This document shows positions 9,401 through 17,909 of a stretch of 64,000 nucleotides of DNA, piece after piece; positions within the stretch are counted from its first letter, which is position 1, and each line of letters opens with the position of its first letter. The notes under the pieces were generated by a model. That model did not search any database. It saw only the letters and a program-made list of their open reading frames with translations, and had not been told where the DNA came from. The position numbers and the translations under genes are program-made. This stretch comes from CAJXQU01 sp965223825 (lineage in GTDB: Bacteria > Pseudomonadota > Gammaproteobacteria > CAJXQU01), in NCBI GenBank assembly GCA_965223825.1, contig OZ245018.1, positions 2,356,001-2,420,000 of the forward strand, written 5' to 3'.

Positions 9401-9472
9401 TTATTTAAGTTCAATAAAAAACTCATGCTAAAACTTAATGTTCTTTCTAGTGAAAACTCTTTAACCTGCTGT

Positions 9473-10039
9473 TTAAATATTATTTTTCTGCTCGTGTAAT
9501 TCACGAAGATAAACAAAAATCGCACGCGATGATTTTGCTGGCTTTTTCAGCTCTGCTTCCTTTTTTGCGTTACGAATCAATTGCATAAGCCGCTGCCGAT
9601 CCAAATCAGGATAAATATTGATAACTTCATTTAAGATTGCTTGATCACCCTCAATTAACGCCGTACGCCAATCCTCTAGCTGATGAAATTCTCGATTAAG
9701 ACGTTTTTGCTGCTCTGTTTGCGTATCCAACATCGTACGAATCGCTTCCACATCCTCTCCGCGCATGAGAACACCAATATGTTGAATTTGACGTTTTAAC
9801 GCTTTCATTTTGAAGGTTTGCGCTTGGACGATCGCATCGTACAAACGCTCACTTATTGGTAATTTTGCGAGCTTGCTGCTGGGCAACTCAATAAGGTTTT
9901 TGCCGAGATCACGAAGTGCCTGCATCTCACGTTTTATCTGGCTTTTACTAACACCACCTTCACCAAACTCGTCATCATATTCATCAGAATGCCGATCATT
10001 TTCACTAAAATCGTCAAACTCAAAATCATCTTCTGTCAT
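9473..10039 (-). CDS. darP: Ribosome biogenesis factor DarP (YjgA)
   Basis: DarP promotes late maturation of the 50S ribosomal subunit. The 188-residue product has the family's acidic N-terminus (FEFDDFSENDRHSDEYDDEF) followed by VSKSQIKREMQALRDLGKNLIEL, the helical block LYDAIVQAQTFKMKALKRQIQHIGVLMR and the C-terminal RNAKKEAELKKPAKSSRAIFVYLREL. The ATG at 10039 is preferred over the GTG one codon earlier. It is transcribed divergently from pncC across a 54-bp gap that contains a palindrome. Confidence 0.92.
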   Translation of the reverse strand: MTEDDFEFDDFSENDRHSDEYDDEFGEGGVSKSQIKREMQALRDLGKNLIELPSSKLAKLPISERLYDAIVQAQTFKMKALKRQIQHIGVLMRGEDVEAIRTMLDTQTEQQKRLNREFHQLEDWRTALIEGDQAILNEVINIYPDLDRQRLMQLIRNAKKEAELKKPAKSSRAIFVYLRELHEQKNNI

Positions 10040-10054
10040 CACTTACTCGTTCAT

Positions 10055-10073
10055 TGCTATTATGGTAATAGCA
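10055..10073. promoter_or_regulatory. Palindrome TGCTATTA-TGG-TAATAGCA between darP and pncC
   Basis: Eight-bp arms are perfectly complementary around a 3-bp centre inside the 54-bp divergent promoter region. CATAAT on the minus strand overlaps it and could serve as a -10 for darP, so a bound protein could block that promoter. It does not resemble a LexA site. Confidence 0.35.
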
Positions 10074-10093
10074 TAGCTGAAACCGTGGATAAA

Positions 10094-10585
10094 ATGTCTG
10101 AACAAATTACATCGCTGGCGTTACAAGTCGGTGAAGTCGCCCTCAAAAACAAACTCCTTATTGCGACGGCTGAATCCTGCACGGGCGGATGGGTGGCGCA
10201 AGCGATCACAGCAATCCCCGGTAGCTCAAGCTGGTTTGATCGCGGTTTTGTCACCTACTCCAATGCATCTAAACAAACGATGCTCGGCGTGAGTGATTCC
10301 ACGTTAAATCAATTCGGCGCAGTCAGTGAAGAAACCGCCTGTGAAATGGCGCTCGGTGCGATCATCCAAAGTAACGCGAATCTCAGCGTAGCAATCACGG
10401 GTATTGCGGGGCCTTCAGGCGCAACGGAAGATAAACCTATCGGCACCGTCTGGATCGCTTGGGCACGCCGCATGAATAACGAAAGCGTCGTCTACGTTGA
10501 GCATGATCGTTTTGATGGTGATCGCAATCACGTCCGCGAACAGGCAGTGATCGCCGCACTCACTGGATTACGAGATCATCACTAG
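10094..10585 (+). CDS. pncC: Nicotinamide-nucleotide amidase PncC (CinA C-terminal family)
   Basis: PncC deamidates nicotinamide mononucleotide to nicotinate mononucleotide in the NAD salvage cycle. The 163-residue protein is a stand-alone CinA C-terminal domain with the signatures LLIATAESCTGGWVAQAITAIPGSSSWFDRGFVTYSN and AITGIAGPSGATEDKPIGTVWIAWA. The longer open frame begins upstream, but the ATG at 10094 fits the family length. It heads the pncC-thpR-recA-recX-alaS run; its stop overlaps the next start by one base. pncC/cinA next to recA is a common gammaproteobacterial arrangement. Confidence 0.93.
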   Translation: MSEQITSLALQVGEVALKNKLLIATAESCTGGWVAQAITAIPGSSSWFDRGFVTYSNASKQTMLGVSDSTLNQFGAVSEETACEMALGAIIQSNANLSVAITGIAGPSGATEDKPIGTVWIAWARRMNNESVVYVEHDRFDGDRNHVREQAVIAALTGLRDHH

Positions 10586-11097
10586 TGGTGCGACTTTTTT
10601 TTGCACTTTGGCCAGATGATCTTGTTCGTAAACAAATCAGTTTACTGCAAGCACAGTCTGGCGGCGTCGGCTTTACCACGCCCATTGAAAACCTACATGC
10701 CACACTTGCTTTTCTCGGTGAGGTTGATCGGGCAAAAATCCCTGTATTTCTCGACGCAGCCGCGAAAATTCACTGCGCTCCCTTTACCCTCGAACTGGAT
10801 ACACGCGAGTGGCTAAAACAATCACAAATTTGCTGGCTCGGTGCAAGCAAAGTGCCAGAACGATTACAAACGCTCGTATCTGATCTCCAGCAAACACTAA
10901 AACCAACAGGCTATCAGCCCGAACAGCAAGCATTTAGGCTGCATGTCACGCTCAAACGCAGAGTGACTCGCGCCATGCGCCCGATCAACTTTAAACCCAT
11001 CCGATGGCGTGTCAGCCGCTTCGTGCTTGTCGAGTCGGTGCGGAAGTCTTCCGGTGCAGAATACAGGGTTATTCACTCATGGGATTTTATGGGATAA
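10585..11097 (+). CDS. thpR: RNA 2',3'-cyclic phosphodiesterase ThpR (LigT family)
   Basis: ThpR is a 2H phosphoesterase acting on 2',3'-cyclic RNA ends. The N-terminus VRLFFALWPDDLVRKQI is typical, and the two HxT/S-type motifs are LHATLAFLGEV and LHVTLKRRV. The 170-residue length is normal. Two adjacent GTG codons (10585 and 10588) can serve as start; the first overlaps the pncC stop by one base, suggesting coupling. The gene ends 44 bp before recA, and a possible recA -10 lies over its last codons. Confidence 0.88.
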   Translation: MVRLFFALWPDDLVRKQISLLQAQSGGVGFTTPIENLHATLAFLGEVDRAKIPVFLDAAAKIHCAPFTLELDTREWLKQSQICWLGASKVPERLQTLVSDLQQTLKPTGYQPEQQAFRLHVTLKRRVTRAMRPINFKPIRWRVSRFVLVESVRKSSGAEYRVIHSWDFMG

Positions 11098-11098
11098 T
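11090..11098 (+). promoter_or_regulatory. Candidate extended -10 for recA (TGG-GATAAT)
   Basis: TGG followed by GATAAT fits an extended -10 element and would start transcription near 11105, giving a leader of roughly 37 nt before the recA ATG. No convincing -35 is present 16-18 bp upstream, and no CTGT-N8-ACAG LexA box was found in the last 140 bp before recA. Confidence 0.35.
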
Positions 11099-11141
11099 GC
11101 GCGGCTTATTTGAATGATAAAAAACGCTCTGGAGAAACAGG

Positions 11142-12182
11142 ATGGATGATCAAAAGCAGAAGGCACTTGATGCAGCGCTCGGCCAAATTGAAAAACAATT
11201 CGGCAAAGGCTCGGTCATGCGTCTTGGCGATGGGCAATCAATCAATGTAGAAACGATTTCTACAGGCTCTTTATCCCTTGATATTGCATTGGGTGTTGGT
11301 GGTTTACCACGTGGTCGCGTCATTGAGATTTACGGCCCTGAATCTTCGGGTAAAACCACCCTCGCATTACATGCTGTTGCTGAAATCCAAAAAGCCGGCG
11401 GTACTGCTGCTTTTGTTGATGCGGAACACGCAATGGACCCGGTTTATGCTGAAAAAATCGGCGTTAATATCGGCGATCTCCTCGTCTCCCAACCAGATAC
11501 GGGCGAACAGGCTCTAGAAATCACTGACATGTTAGTCCGATCAGGCGCAGTCGAAATTGTCGTGGTCGACTCGGTTGCCGCACTCACACCTAAAGCGGAA
11601 ATCGAAGGCGACATGGGCGATCACCATGTTGGTCTACAAGCGCGCCTGATGTCACAAGCGCTGCGAAAGCTGACCGGTAACATCAAACGTTCCAACACGA
11701 TCGTAATCTTCATTAACCAAATTCGTATGAAAATCGGTGTTATGTTCGGCAACCCTGAAACAACAACCGGTGGTAACGCACTTAAATTCTACGCATCGGT
11801 TCGACTCGACATCCGCCGTATTGGTGCACTAAAAAAAGCCGACGAAGTGATCGGCAACGAAACACGCGTAAAAGTCGTCAAAAACAAAGTCGCACCACCG
11901 TTTAAAGAAGCTTATTTCGACATACTTTATGGTGTCGGCGTCTCACGCGAAAGTGAAATTATCGACCTCGGCGTGAAATGCAATATCATCAACAAAGCCG
12001 GTGCTTGGTACAGTTATAACGACGATCGCATTGGTCAGGGTAAAGAAAATGTTCGCGTTTTCTTGAAAGAAAACCCAGAAATTGCACAAGAGATTGAAGC
12101 GAAAGTGCGCGAGGAGTTACTCCCTAAACGTGAGCCTAAAGCCGCTGATGATGATCTCGATGTGGATCAATTAGAGGCGTAA
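11142..12182 (+). CDS. recA: Recombinase RecA
   Basis: RecA forms filaments on single-stranded DNA for homologous recombination and SOS co-protease activity. The 346-residue sequence is canonical: Walker A GPESSGKT at residues 65-72, VVVDSVAALTPKAEIEGDMGD for Walker B and loop L1, and NQIRMKIGVMFGNPETTTGGNALKFYASVR for loop L2. An acidic tail (DDDLDVDQLEA) closes it. A clear Shine-Dalgarno (GGAG) precedes the ATG. It is followed after 6 bp by recX and then alaS. No LexA box is visible directly upstream, so SOS control may act from a more distant promoter or be atypical. Confidence 0.98.
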   Translation: MDDQKQKALDAALGQIEKQFGKGSVMRLGDGQSINVETISTGSLSLDIALGVGGLPRGRVIEIYGPESSGKTTLALHAVAEIQKAGGTAAFVDAEHAMDPVYAEKIGVNIGDLLVSQPDTGEQALEITDMLVRSGAVEIVVVDSVAALTPKAEIEGDMGDHHVGLQARLMSQALRKLTGNIKRSNTIVIFINQIRMKIGVMFGNPETTTGGNALKFYASVRLDIRRIGALKKADEVIGNETRVKVVKNKVAPPFKEAYFDILYGVGVSRESEIIDLGVKCNIINKAGAWYSYNDDRIGQGKENVRVFLKENPEIAQEIEAKVREELLPKREPKAADDDLDVDQLEA

Positions 12183-12188
12183 ACACGT

Positions 12189-12638
12189 TTGGCCGACTCG
12201 CGACTAACCGCGCGTCACAAAGCCATGAATTTGCTGGCACGACGTGAACACACGCGCAAAGAACTTATCAATAAATTGCTGGCGCGCGACTACGAAGAAA
12301 GTGACGCACTAGCGGCGATTGATCAACTCACGCAAGAAGGCCTGCAAAGCGATGATCGTTTTGCAGAGGCTTTCGTGGCGATGCGTAGTAAAGCCGGCCA
12401 CGGACCAGTCCGCATACAGAAAGAACTACAAGAACGCGGCGTTAGTTCTGAGATACAAGACAGGTACCTTGATCCGCGTGATGATCATTGGCGTGAGCTA
12501 ATCCGAATCGTGCGAGAAAAAAAGTTTGGTGTCGAACGCCCTGACGACTATCAAAATAGTTCGAAACAGGCACGTTTTCTGCAATACCGTGGCTTCACAA
12601 ACGAACAGATCCGCAATGAGTTAAAAAACATTGATTAA
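12189..12638 (+). CDS. recX: RecA regulatory protein RecX
   Basis: RecX binds RecA filaments and modulates their activity. The 149-residue product carries the three-helix repeats of the family: LTARHKAMNLLARREHTRKELINKLLARDY, then LTQEGLQSDDRFAEAFVAMRSKAGHGPVRIQKELQERG, and the C-terminal KQARFLQYRGFTNEQIRNEL. The start is TTG, 6 bp after the recA stop, with GAGG in the end of recA as ribosome-binding site. The weak start plus recA proximity is the usual way its level is kept well below that of RecA. Confidence 0.93.
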   Translation: MADSRLTARHKAMNLLARREHTRKELINKLLARDYEESDALAAIDQLTQEGLQSDDRFAEAFVAMRSKAGHGPVRIQKELQERGVSSEIQDRYLDPRDDHWRELIRIVREKKFGVERPDDYQNSSKQARFLQYRGFTNEQIRNELKNID

Positions 12639-12679
12639 GATCGCAACCATCATTTTTGGAAATAAAGATAATAAATACA

Positions 12680-15310
12680 ATGAGCAGTAACATCGCCACC
12701 ACGTCAGATATTCGCAACGCCTTCCTCGACTATTTCGCAGGGAAGGATCATGAAATCGTTCCCAGTAGTCCGCTAGTGCCGCATAACGATCCAACCTTAC
12801 TGTTCACGAACGCCGGTATGGTGCAATTCAAAGATGCGTTCACCGGCAAAGAGAAACGTGCAAACAATCGTGCAGTATCGTCGCAACGCTGCGTGCGAGC
12901 GGGCGGTAAACATAACGATCTGGAAAATGTCGGTTACACGGCACGCCACCACACATTTTTTGAAATGCTGGGGAATTTCAGCTTCGGCGATTATTTCAAA
13001 CATGACGCGATCGCCTTTGCTTGGGAATTCCTCACCGTTATTCTTAAAATCCCTCAAGAAAAACTTTGGGTGACTGTTTTTGACGATGATGATGAAGCCG
13101 CACAGATCTGGATCAACGACATTGGCATCAGTCCTGATCGCATCTCTCGTTGTGGTGAAAAAGACAACTTTTGGAGTATGGGCCCCACTGGGCCTTGCGG
13201 TCCATGTACAGAAATTTTTTATGACCACGGTCCAGAGGTGGCAGGTGGCCCGCCCGGTACACCCGAAGAAGACGGTGATCGTTTCATTGAAATCTGGAAC
13301 TTGGTTTTCACGCAGTTTGACCGTGATGAGTCCGGTACACTCAACCCACTTCCAAAACCGTCTGTTGATACCGGCATGGGTTTGGAGCGCATTGCCGCCG
13401 TCATGCAAGGCGTCTGTAACAACTACGATATTGATCTGTTTCAACAACTGATCAAAGCCATTCGCGATCTCAGCGCTTGCGGTGATAATGAATTAACGTC
13501 ACAACGCGTGATTGCCGATCACATCCGCTCATGCGCTTTCATCATCAGCGATGGCGTTATGCCTTCGAATGAAGGACGCGGGTATGTCTTACGCCGCATC
13601 ATTCGTCGCGCGATCAGGCACGGACACAAACTTGGCTTAACCGATACCTTCTTCTACAAGTTAGTTGCGCCGCTTGCAGAGGTGATGGGTGATGCCTACC
13701 CCGAATTGAGAAGCGCTCAAGCGAATATCGAAAAAGTCCTGAAACAAGAAGAGGACCGTTTTGCAACCACACTCGATCAAGGGCTAAAAATCCTTGAACA
13801 AGCGATCACTGACATCAAAGATAACGTGATTCCTGGCGAAATTGTTTTCCAACTTTATGACACCTACGGCTTTCCATTTGATCTGACAAACGACATCGCT
13901 CGGGAACGTGGACTGACACTGGATCAAGCTGGTTTTGAAGCCGCAATGAATGAGCAACGTGAACGTGCACGCGCCGCCAGTCAGTTTGCTGGGGGAAAAG
14001 ATCCATCATCACTTGCGTCGATCGACACGGCAGATTGCACTGATTTCAGTTTCTCAGGCTATGCCAGTTTAATGGGGAACGTTATCGTGCGGGCTATTTA
14101 TGTTGATGGTCAAAAGGTGGATCAGATCAGTGCCGGAGACACTGCGGTTATGTTACTTGATCAATCACCTTTCTATGCAGAATCAGGCGGCCAAGTCGGC
14201 GACATTGGCGCATTAAAAGCCAAAGAGGGTGTTTTTTCTATCGAAGACACGCGTAAACAAGACAACGTTCACGTGCATATTGGGACAATGAAAATGGGAC
14301 AGATCAGCGTTGGTGACACCGTTGAAGCCCAAGTCGATTCAGCTAAGCGGCAAGCAACAGAGCGTAACCATTCCGCGACCCACCTACTTCACGCCGCCTT
14401 GCGAGCTGTACTTGGTGAGCACGTGTTACAAAAAGGCTCATTAGTAAACGCTGACCGCTTGCGTTTTGATTTCTCTCATTCGGAAGCCGTGACCAATGAA
14501 GAGTTACAACAGATTGAGCAGTTAGTTAACCGCGAAATACGTGCGAATAATGCGGTAGAAACCAAGCTCATGTCGATGGATGATGCCAAGCAAGCCGGCG
14601 CAATGGCTTTGTTTGGAGAAAAGTATGACAGCGAAGTTCGAGTGCTGAGCATGGGTGAATTTTCTATTGAGCTCTGCGGTGGAACGCATGTAAATCGGAC
14701 TGGTGATATTGGCCTGTTTAAGATCATCTCTGAAAGCGGCATAGCATCGGGTGTGCGTCGCATTGAAGCGATGACTGGTGATGCCGCCGTCAACTATATC
14801 GGTGAGACAGAAAAGAATCTGATCGCTGCGGCGCAATTGCTTAAAGCTTCACCTGAAAAACTGCACGATCGTATCGAGCAATTATTGCAAAAAAATCGTC
14901 AACAAGAGAAAGAATTACAAACCTTAAAAGGCCAAATCGCAAGCCAAAAAGGCTCGAATTTAACCGATGAGGCTGTGGAAGTCGCTGGCGTAAAAATCCT
15001 TGCAGCGAAACTGGATGGTGCTGATGTGAATACCTTGCGCGATACCGTCGATCAGCTAAAAAATAAACTCGGCACAGCAGCGGTTATCTTAGCCAGTGTT
15101 GAACAAGGAAAAGTGAAGCTGATCGCGGGTGTCACTAAAGATGCGACTGATCGCATTCAAGCGGGAAAACTGGTTAATCACGTTGCGCAACAAGTAGATG
15201 GTAAGGGTGGTGGCCGTCCGGATATGGCGCAAGCTGGTGGTAATAATCCGGCTAATTTAGATGCCGCATTAAAGAGTGTTCAAGCATGGTGTCAGCAAAT
15301 ATTGAACTAG
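12680..15310 (+). CDS. alaS: Alanyl-tRNA synthetase
   Basis: AlaRS charges tRNA-Ala and hydrolyses Ser/Gly mischarged products. The ATG at 12680 (MSSNIATTSDIRNAFLDYF) gives 876 residues, the usual family length; the open frame extends 24 bases upstream. Class II motifs are in the N-terminal half (VPHNDPTLLFTNAGMVQFKD, TFFEMLGNFSFGDYF, VDTGMGLERIAAVMQG). The editing domain has HSATHLLHAALR and the zinc-binding CGGTHV. A C-Ala domain with a coiled coil ends in GGRPDMAQAGG. It closes the recA operon, 41 bp after recX, and is convergent with the next gene. Confidence 0.97.
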   Translation: MSSNIATTSDIRNAFLDYFAGKDHEIVPSSPLVPHNDPTLLFTNAGMVQFKDAFTGKEKRANNRAVSSQRCVRAGGKHNDLENVGYTARHHTFFEMLGNFSFGDYFKHDAIAFAWEFLTVILKIPQEKLWVTVFDDDDEAAQIWINDIGISPDRISRCGEKDNFWSMGPTGPCGPCTEIFYDHGPEVAGGPPGTPEEDGDRFIEIWNLVFTQFDRDESGTLNPLPKPSVDTGMGLERIAAVMQGVCNNYDIDLFQQLIKAIRDLSACGDNELTSQRVIADHIRSCAFIISDGVMPSNEGRGYVLRRIIRRAIRHGHKLGLTDTFFYKLVAPLAEVMGDAYPELRSAQANIEKVLKQEEDRFATTLDQGLKILEQAITDIKDNVIPGEIVFQLYDTYGFPFDLTNDIARERGLTLDQAGFEAAMNEQRERARAASQFAGGKDPSSLASIDTADCTDFSFSGYASLMGNVIVRAIYVDGQKVDQISAGDTAVMLLDQSPFYAESGGQVGDIGALKAKEGVFSIEDTRKQDNVHVHIGTMKMGQISVGDTVEAQVDSAKRQATERNHSATHLLHAALRAVLGEHVLQKGSLVNADRLRFDFSHSEAVTNEELQQIEQLVNREIRANNAVETKLMSMDDAKQAGAMALFGEKYDSEVRVLSMGEFSIELCGGTHVNRTGDIGLFKIISESGIASGVRRIEAMTGDAAVNYIGETEKNLIAAAQLLKASPEKLHDRIEQLLQKNRQQEKELQTLKGQIASQKGSNLTDEAVEVAGVKILAAKLDGADVNTLRDTVDQLKNKLGTAAVILASVEQGKVKLIAGVTKDATDRIQAGKLVNHVAQQVDGKGGGRPDMAQAGGNNPANLDAALKSVQAWCQQILN

Positions 15311-15379
15311 GACGATGACGATAAATTGAGTGATTAAATCCCCTTGAGGGTGGGTAAAATTGTCTTACTCACTATTCTC

Positions 15380-16333
15380 TCATGCAGGTTCTTCCATTTC
15401 TGAGGTGCTTTCGACAACACAATTTCGTCCTTTCGCCTTTGCTTCATACAGAGCAATGTCTGCTTTCTTCAATAGTTGCCGAATACCCGTTTCAAGATCG
15501 TCTTGCTTCGTCGGTCTGATAGACGCAACACCGGCACTAATGCTGATATAGTCATTAATTTTAGAACCTTCGTGCTTAATTTTTTTAGCAATCACCTCTT
15601 CTCGCGCTCTCTCCAACATTGTTAAAGCACCGCTTGCATCGGTTTCTGGCAGGATAAACGCAAACTCTTCGCCACCGTATCGTGCGAGCAGATCACCCGG
15701 ACGACGGATCGCATGCCCCAACGCATTAGCTACTTCACAAAGTGCTCTATCACCCGCTTGGTGGCCATATCGATCATTGTACTTTTTGAAATAATCCACA
15801 TCACAGAGTGACACAGACAGACTGGTTGATGTTCTGACCGAGCGAGACCATTCCTTACGCAGTTGCTCATCTAATTTTCGTCGATTCGCGATACCTGTGA
15901 GTGCATCAAAATCCGTTAAGCGACGCAGTTCTTTATTCGCTGATTCTAGTTCAGACTGCATATCGTAGATGCGTTTTGTCGCGCGCAATTTTGCATTCAA
16001 AACAACTTGAGAGACAGGTTTTTTGATGTAGTCATCGCCACCGACTTCCAATCCTTTCACGACATCCTCATCCTCCTCCATTGCGCTAATAAAGATTATC
16101 GGGATCCAACGGCGTTGATTACGATCTGACTCACGAATTCTTTTTGCCACTTCAATCCCACTTAATCCCGGCATGATGACATCCAGCAAAATCAGATCAG
16201 GTCTATGTTGTTTGAATATTTTTAGGGCTTCTTCACCATCACGTGCTGTGACAACATCAAAACCGGCGGACGTAATGCAGGTTTTCAGAAACTGCAAATT
16301 CGATTTGGTATCTTCTGCGACGAGAACTTTCAT
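15380..16333 (-). CDS. Response regulator with diguanylate cyclase (GGDEF) output
   Basis: The protein has an N-terminal receiver domain (MKVLVAEDTKSNLQFLK, phospho-acceptor Asp in LILLDVIMPGLSG, and the KP motif IKKPVS), then a short coiled linker. A GGDEF domain follows with DALTGIANRRKLDEQL and active-site YGGEEFAFILPE, so it should make cyclic di-GMP when phosphorylated (PleD/WspR-type architecture, but with one receiver). The start at ATG 16333 has a perfect AGGAGG; the TTG five codons earlier lies upstream of that site and is rejected. No histidine kinase gene is adjacent, so its partner is encoded elsewhere. Length 317 aa. Confidence 0.92.
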   Translation of the reverse strand: MKVLVAEDTKSNLQFLKTCITSAGFDVVTARDGEEALKIFKQHRPDLILLDVIMPGLSGIEVAKRIRESDRNQRRWIPIIFISAMEEDEDVVKGLEVGGDDYIKKPVSQVVLNAKLRATKRIYDMQSELESANKELRRLTDFDALTGIANRRKLDEQLRKEWSRSVRTSTSLSVSLCDVDYFKKYNDRYGHQAGDRALCEVANALGHAIRRPGDLLARYGGEEFAFILPETDASGALTMLERAREEVIAKKIKHEGSKINDYISISAGVASIRPTKQDDLETGIRQLLKKADIALYEAKAKGRNCVVESTSEMEEPA

Positions 16334-16430
16334 AAACCTCCTGATCAAGTTTCCTTGAATCCATTCATACAGGTAGCGGCTGTGTCAGGGGTTACTTAAA
16401 TTTTCTGTGTAATAGATTTTCTATGACGCG

Positions 16431-16460
16431 CTTTGCTACCCACCTGTGTGGATAGCAAAG
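16431..16460. repeat. Hairpin downstream of the efflux operon
   Basis: Outer arms CTTTGCTA/TAGCAAAG (8 bp) enclose an inner CCAC/GTGG stem with a CTGT loop. It lies 25 bp after the stop of the outer-membrane efflux gene, so it could terminate or protect that transcript, though neither strand shows a T-run after it. It is also about 100 bp upstream of the response regulator start. Confidence 0.45.
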
Positions 16461-16484
16461 GCCAATTTAATGACAAGTACTAAC

Positions 16485-17909
16485 TTAGTGTTCCCAACCA
16501 CCACCGAGGGCGCGGTAGATACCGATCAAGCCTTGATTCAACGCAATATCGGAGTCGGTTAATTGCTGTTCGGCATCGAGCAATGTCCGTTCAGCATCAA
16601 GTACACTAAGAAAAGATTCAGCACCAGCATTGTACCGTACGCGCACCAATTCAACCGCTTCTTGGCTGGCAATCACAGAAGCATCTAATGCTTCATTACG
16701 TTGTCGCTCGTACGCTAATCTCACCAGCGCAGTATTGATCTCTTCCAACGCGGTTAAGACTGTCCGATCATAACGTGCGAGTTGAGCATCTGCTGTTGCT
16801 TCAGACTGACGAATACGTGCACGTGTTGCTTCTCGATTAAATAAATTCCAGGTGATACCTGGGCCGATCGCATAATTGAATGCACCACTATCAAAAATAT
16901 CCGCAACTTTATCTGACGCTAAACCGGCATTAGCACCGAAACTCACCGTCGGAAAAAGATCCGCTGTGACCACGCCAATCTGCGCAGTCAAAACCGCTAA
17001 ACCACGTTCAGCTTCGCGAATGTCTGGTCGGCGTCGAATTAACGACGTAGGATCACCCACAGCGACAAACATCGGCAGGTTGGGTAATTTTTCAGATGAC
17101 TGTAGATCCTGATCAATTTCTCTCGCTGTCGTGCCCGCCAGGGTTGCTAACCGATTTCGTGCAGCCGTAAGATCCGTCATTATCGATGGCATTAATGATT
17201 GTGTTGCGGTTAACTGCGCCCGTGCTCTGGTGGTATCAAGTTCAGAAACGATTCCCTCTTCTGACATAGTAACCGTCAAATCAAGCGTATCTTGCTGATT
17301 TTTGATATTACCTTCGACCACACGACGACGTTGTTGCGCACCACGATAATCAACATAAGCCGAAGCAACATCGCTGATCACAATTCGCTGCACGTCATCT
17401 AAAAGTGCTTCTGACTGCTCGATACTCGCATTCGCCGCTTCAATCGAACGACGGACACGTCCAAAAATATCCAGCTCCCAATTGAGCCCGATCGACGCCG
17501 ACGTGACGATATTATCGTCTTGCCGTTGATTGTTTGATCCACGTTGATAGCCTGCTGAGCGCGTTGCTTCCATCGATCCGTTTAGATCAACCGTCGGTTG
17601 CAGCCCCGTTTCCGCTTCAACCAAAAACGCGCGGGCCACCGCCACGTTGGCCAGTGCGACTCGTAAATCTGTATTCGTGATCAGAGCCTTTTCGATCAGG
17701 CCGTTTAGCGTCGGGTCATCTAACGTCGTCCACCAATCGGCAGCAGGTTCGCTAGGTTTATACAGTTCGCTCTCAGCCGTGACGTTTTGATCATAAAACT
17801 CCGAATCCAGCGGCACAGTCACGTCTGGCGAAGTAAACTCTGGGCCAACAGCCGCACAACCCGAGAGGATCACGCCGCTGAGACTCATAAGAAGTAGTTG
17901 CTTACGCAT
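16485..17909 (-). CDS. RND efflux outer-membrane lipoprotein (NodT/OprM family)
   Basis: This is the outer-membrane channel of the tripartite pump. MRKQLLLMSLSGVILSGCAAVGPEF is a lipoprotein signal with lipobox LSGC, followed by the family block PAADWWTTLDDPTLNGLIEKAL and two OEP repeats (for example NAGAESFLSVLDAERTLLDAEQQL). The ATG at 17909 is chosen because AGGGAG precedes it and it overlaps the RND permease stop by 8 bp; the longer frame starts inside that gene. It is the third gene of the adaptor-permease-channel operon, giving 474 residues, typical of NodT proteins. Confidence 0.92.
   Translation of the reverse strand: MRKQLLLMSLSGVILSGCAAVGPEFTSPDVTVPLDSEFYDQNVTAESELYKPSEPAADWWTTLDDPTLNGLIEKALITNTDLRVALANVAVARAFLVEAETGLQPTVDLNGSMEATRSAGYQRGSNNQRQDDNIVTSASIGLNWELDIFGRVRRSIEAANASIEQSEALLDDVQRIVISDVASAYVDYRGAQQRRRVVEGNIKNQQDTLDLTVTMSEEGIVSELDTTRARAQLTATQSLMPSIMTDLTAARNRLATLAGTTAREIDQDLQSSEKLPNLPMFVAVGDPTSLIRRRPDIREAERGLAVLTAQIGVVTADLFPTVSFGANAGLASDKVADIFDSGAFNYAIGPGITWNLFNREATRARIRQSEATADAQLARYDRTVLTALEEINTALVRLAYERQRNEALDASVIASQEAVELVRVRYNAGAESFLSVLDAERTLLDAEQQLTDSDIALNQGLIGIYRALGGGWEH

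Noticed and set aside
12797..13447. 216-codon minus-strand ORF inside alaS
   Set aside because: It is an antisense shadow of a highly conserved gene, with no family features, Shine-Dalgarno or promoter.
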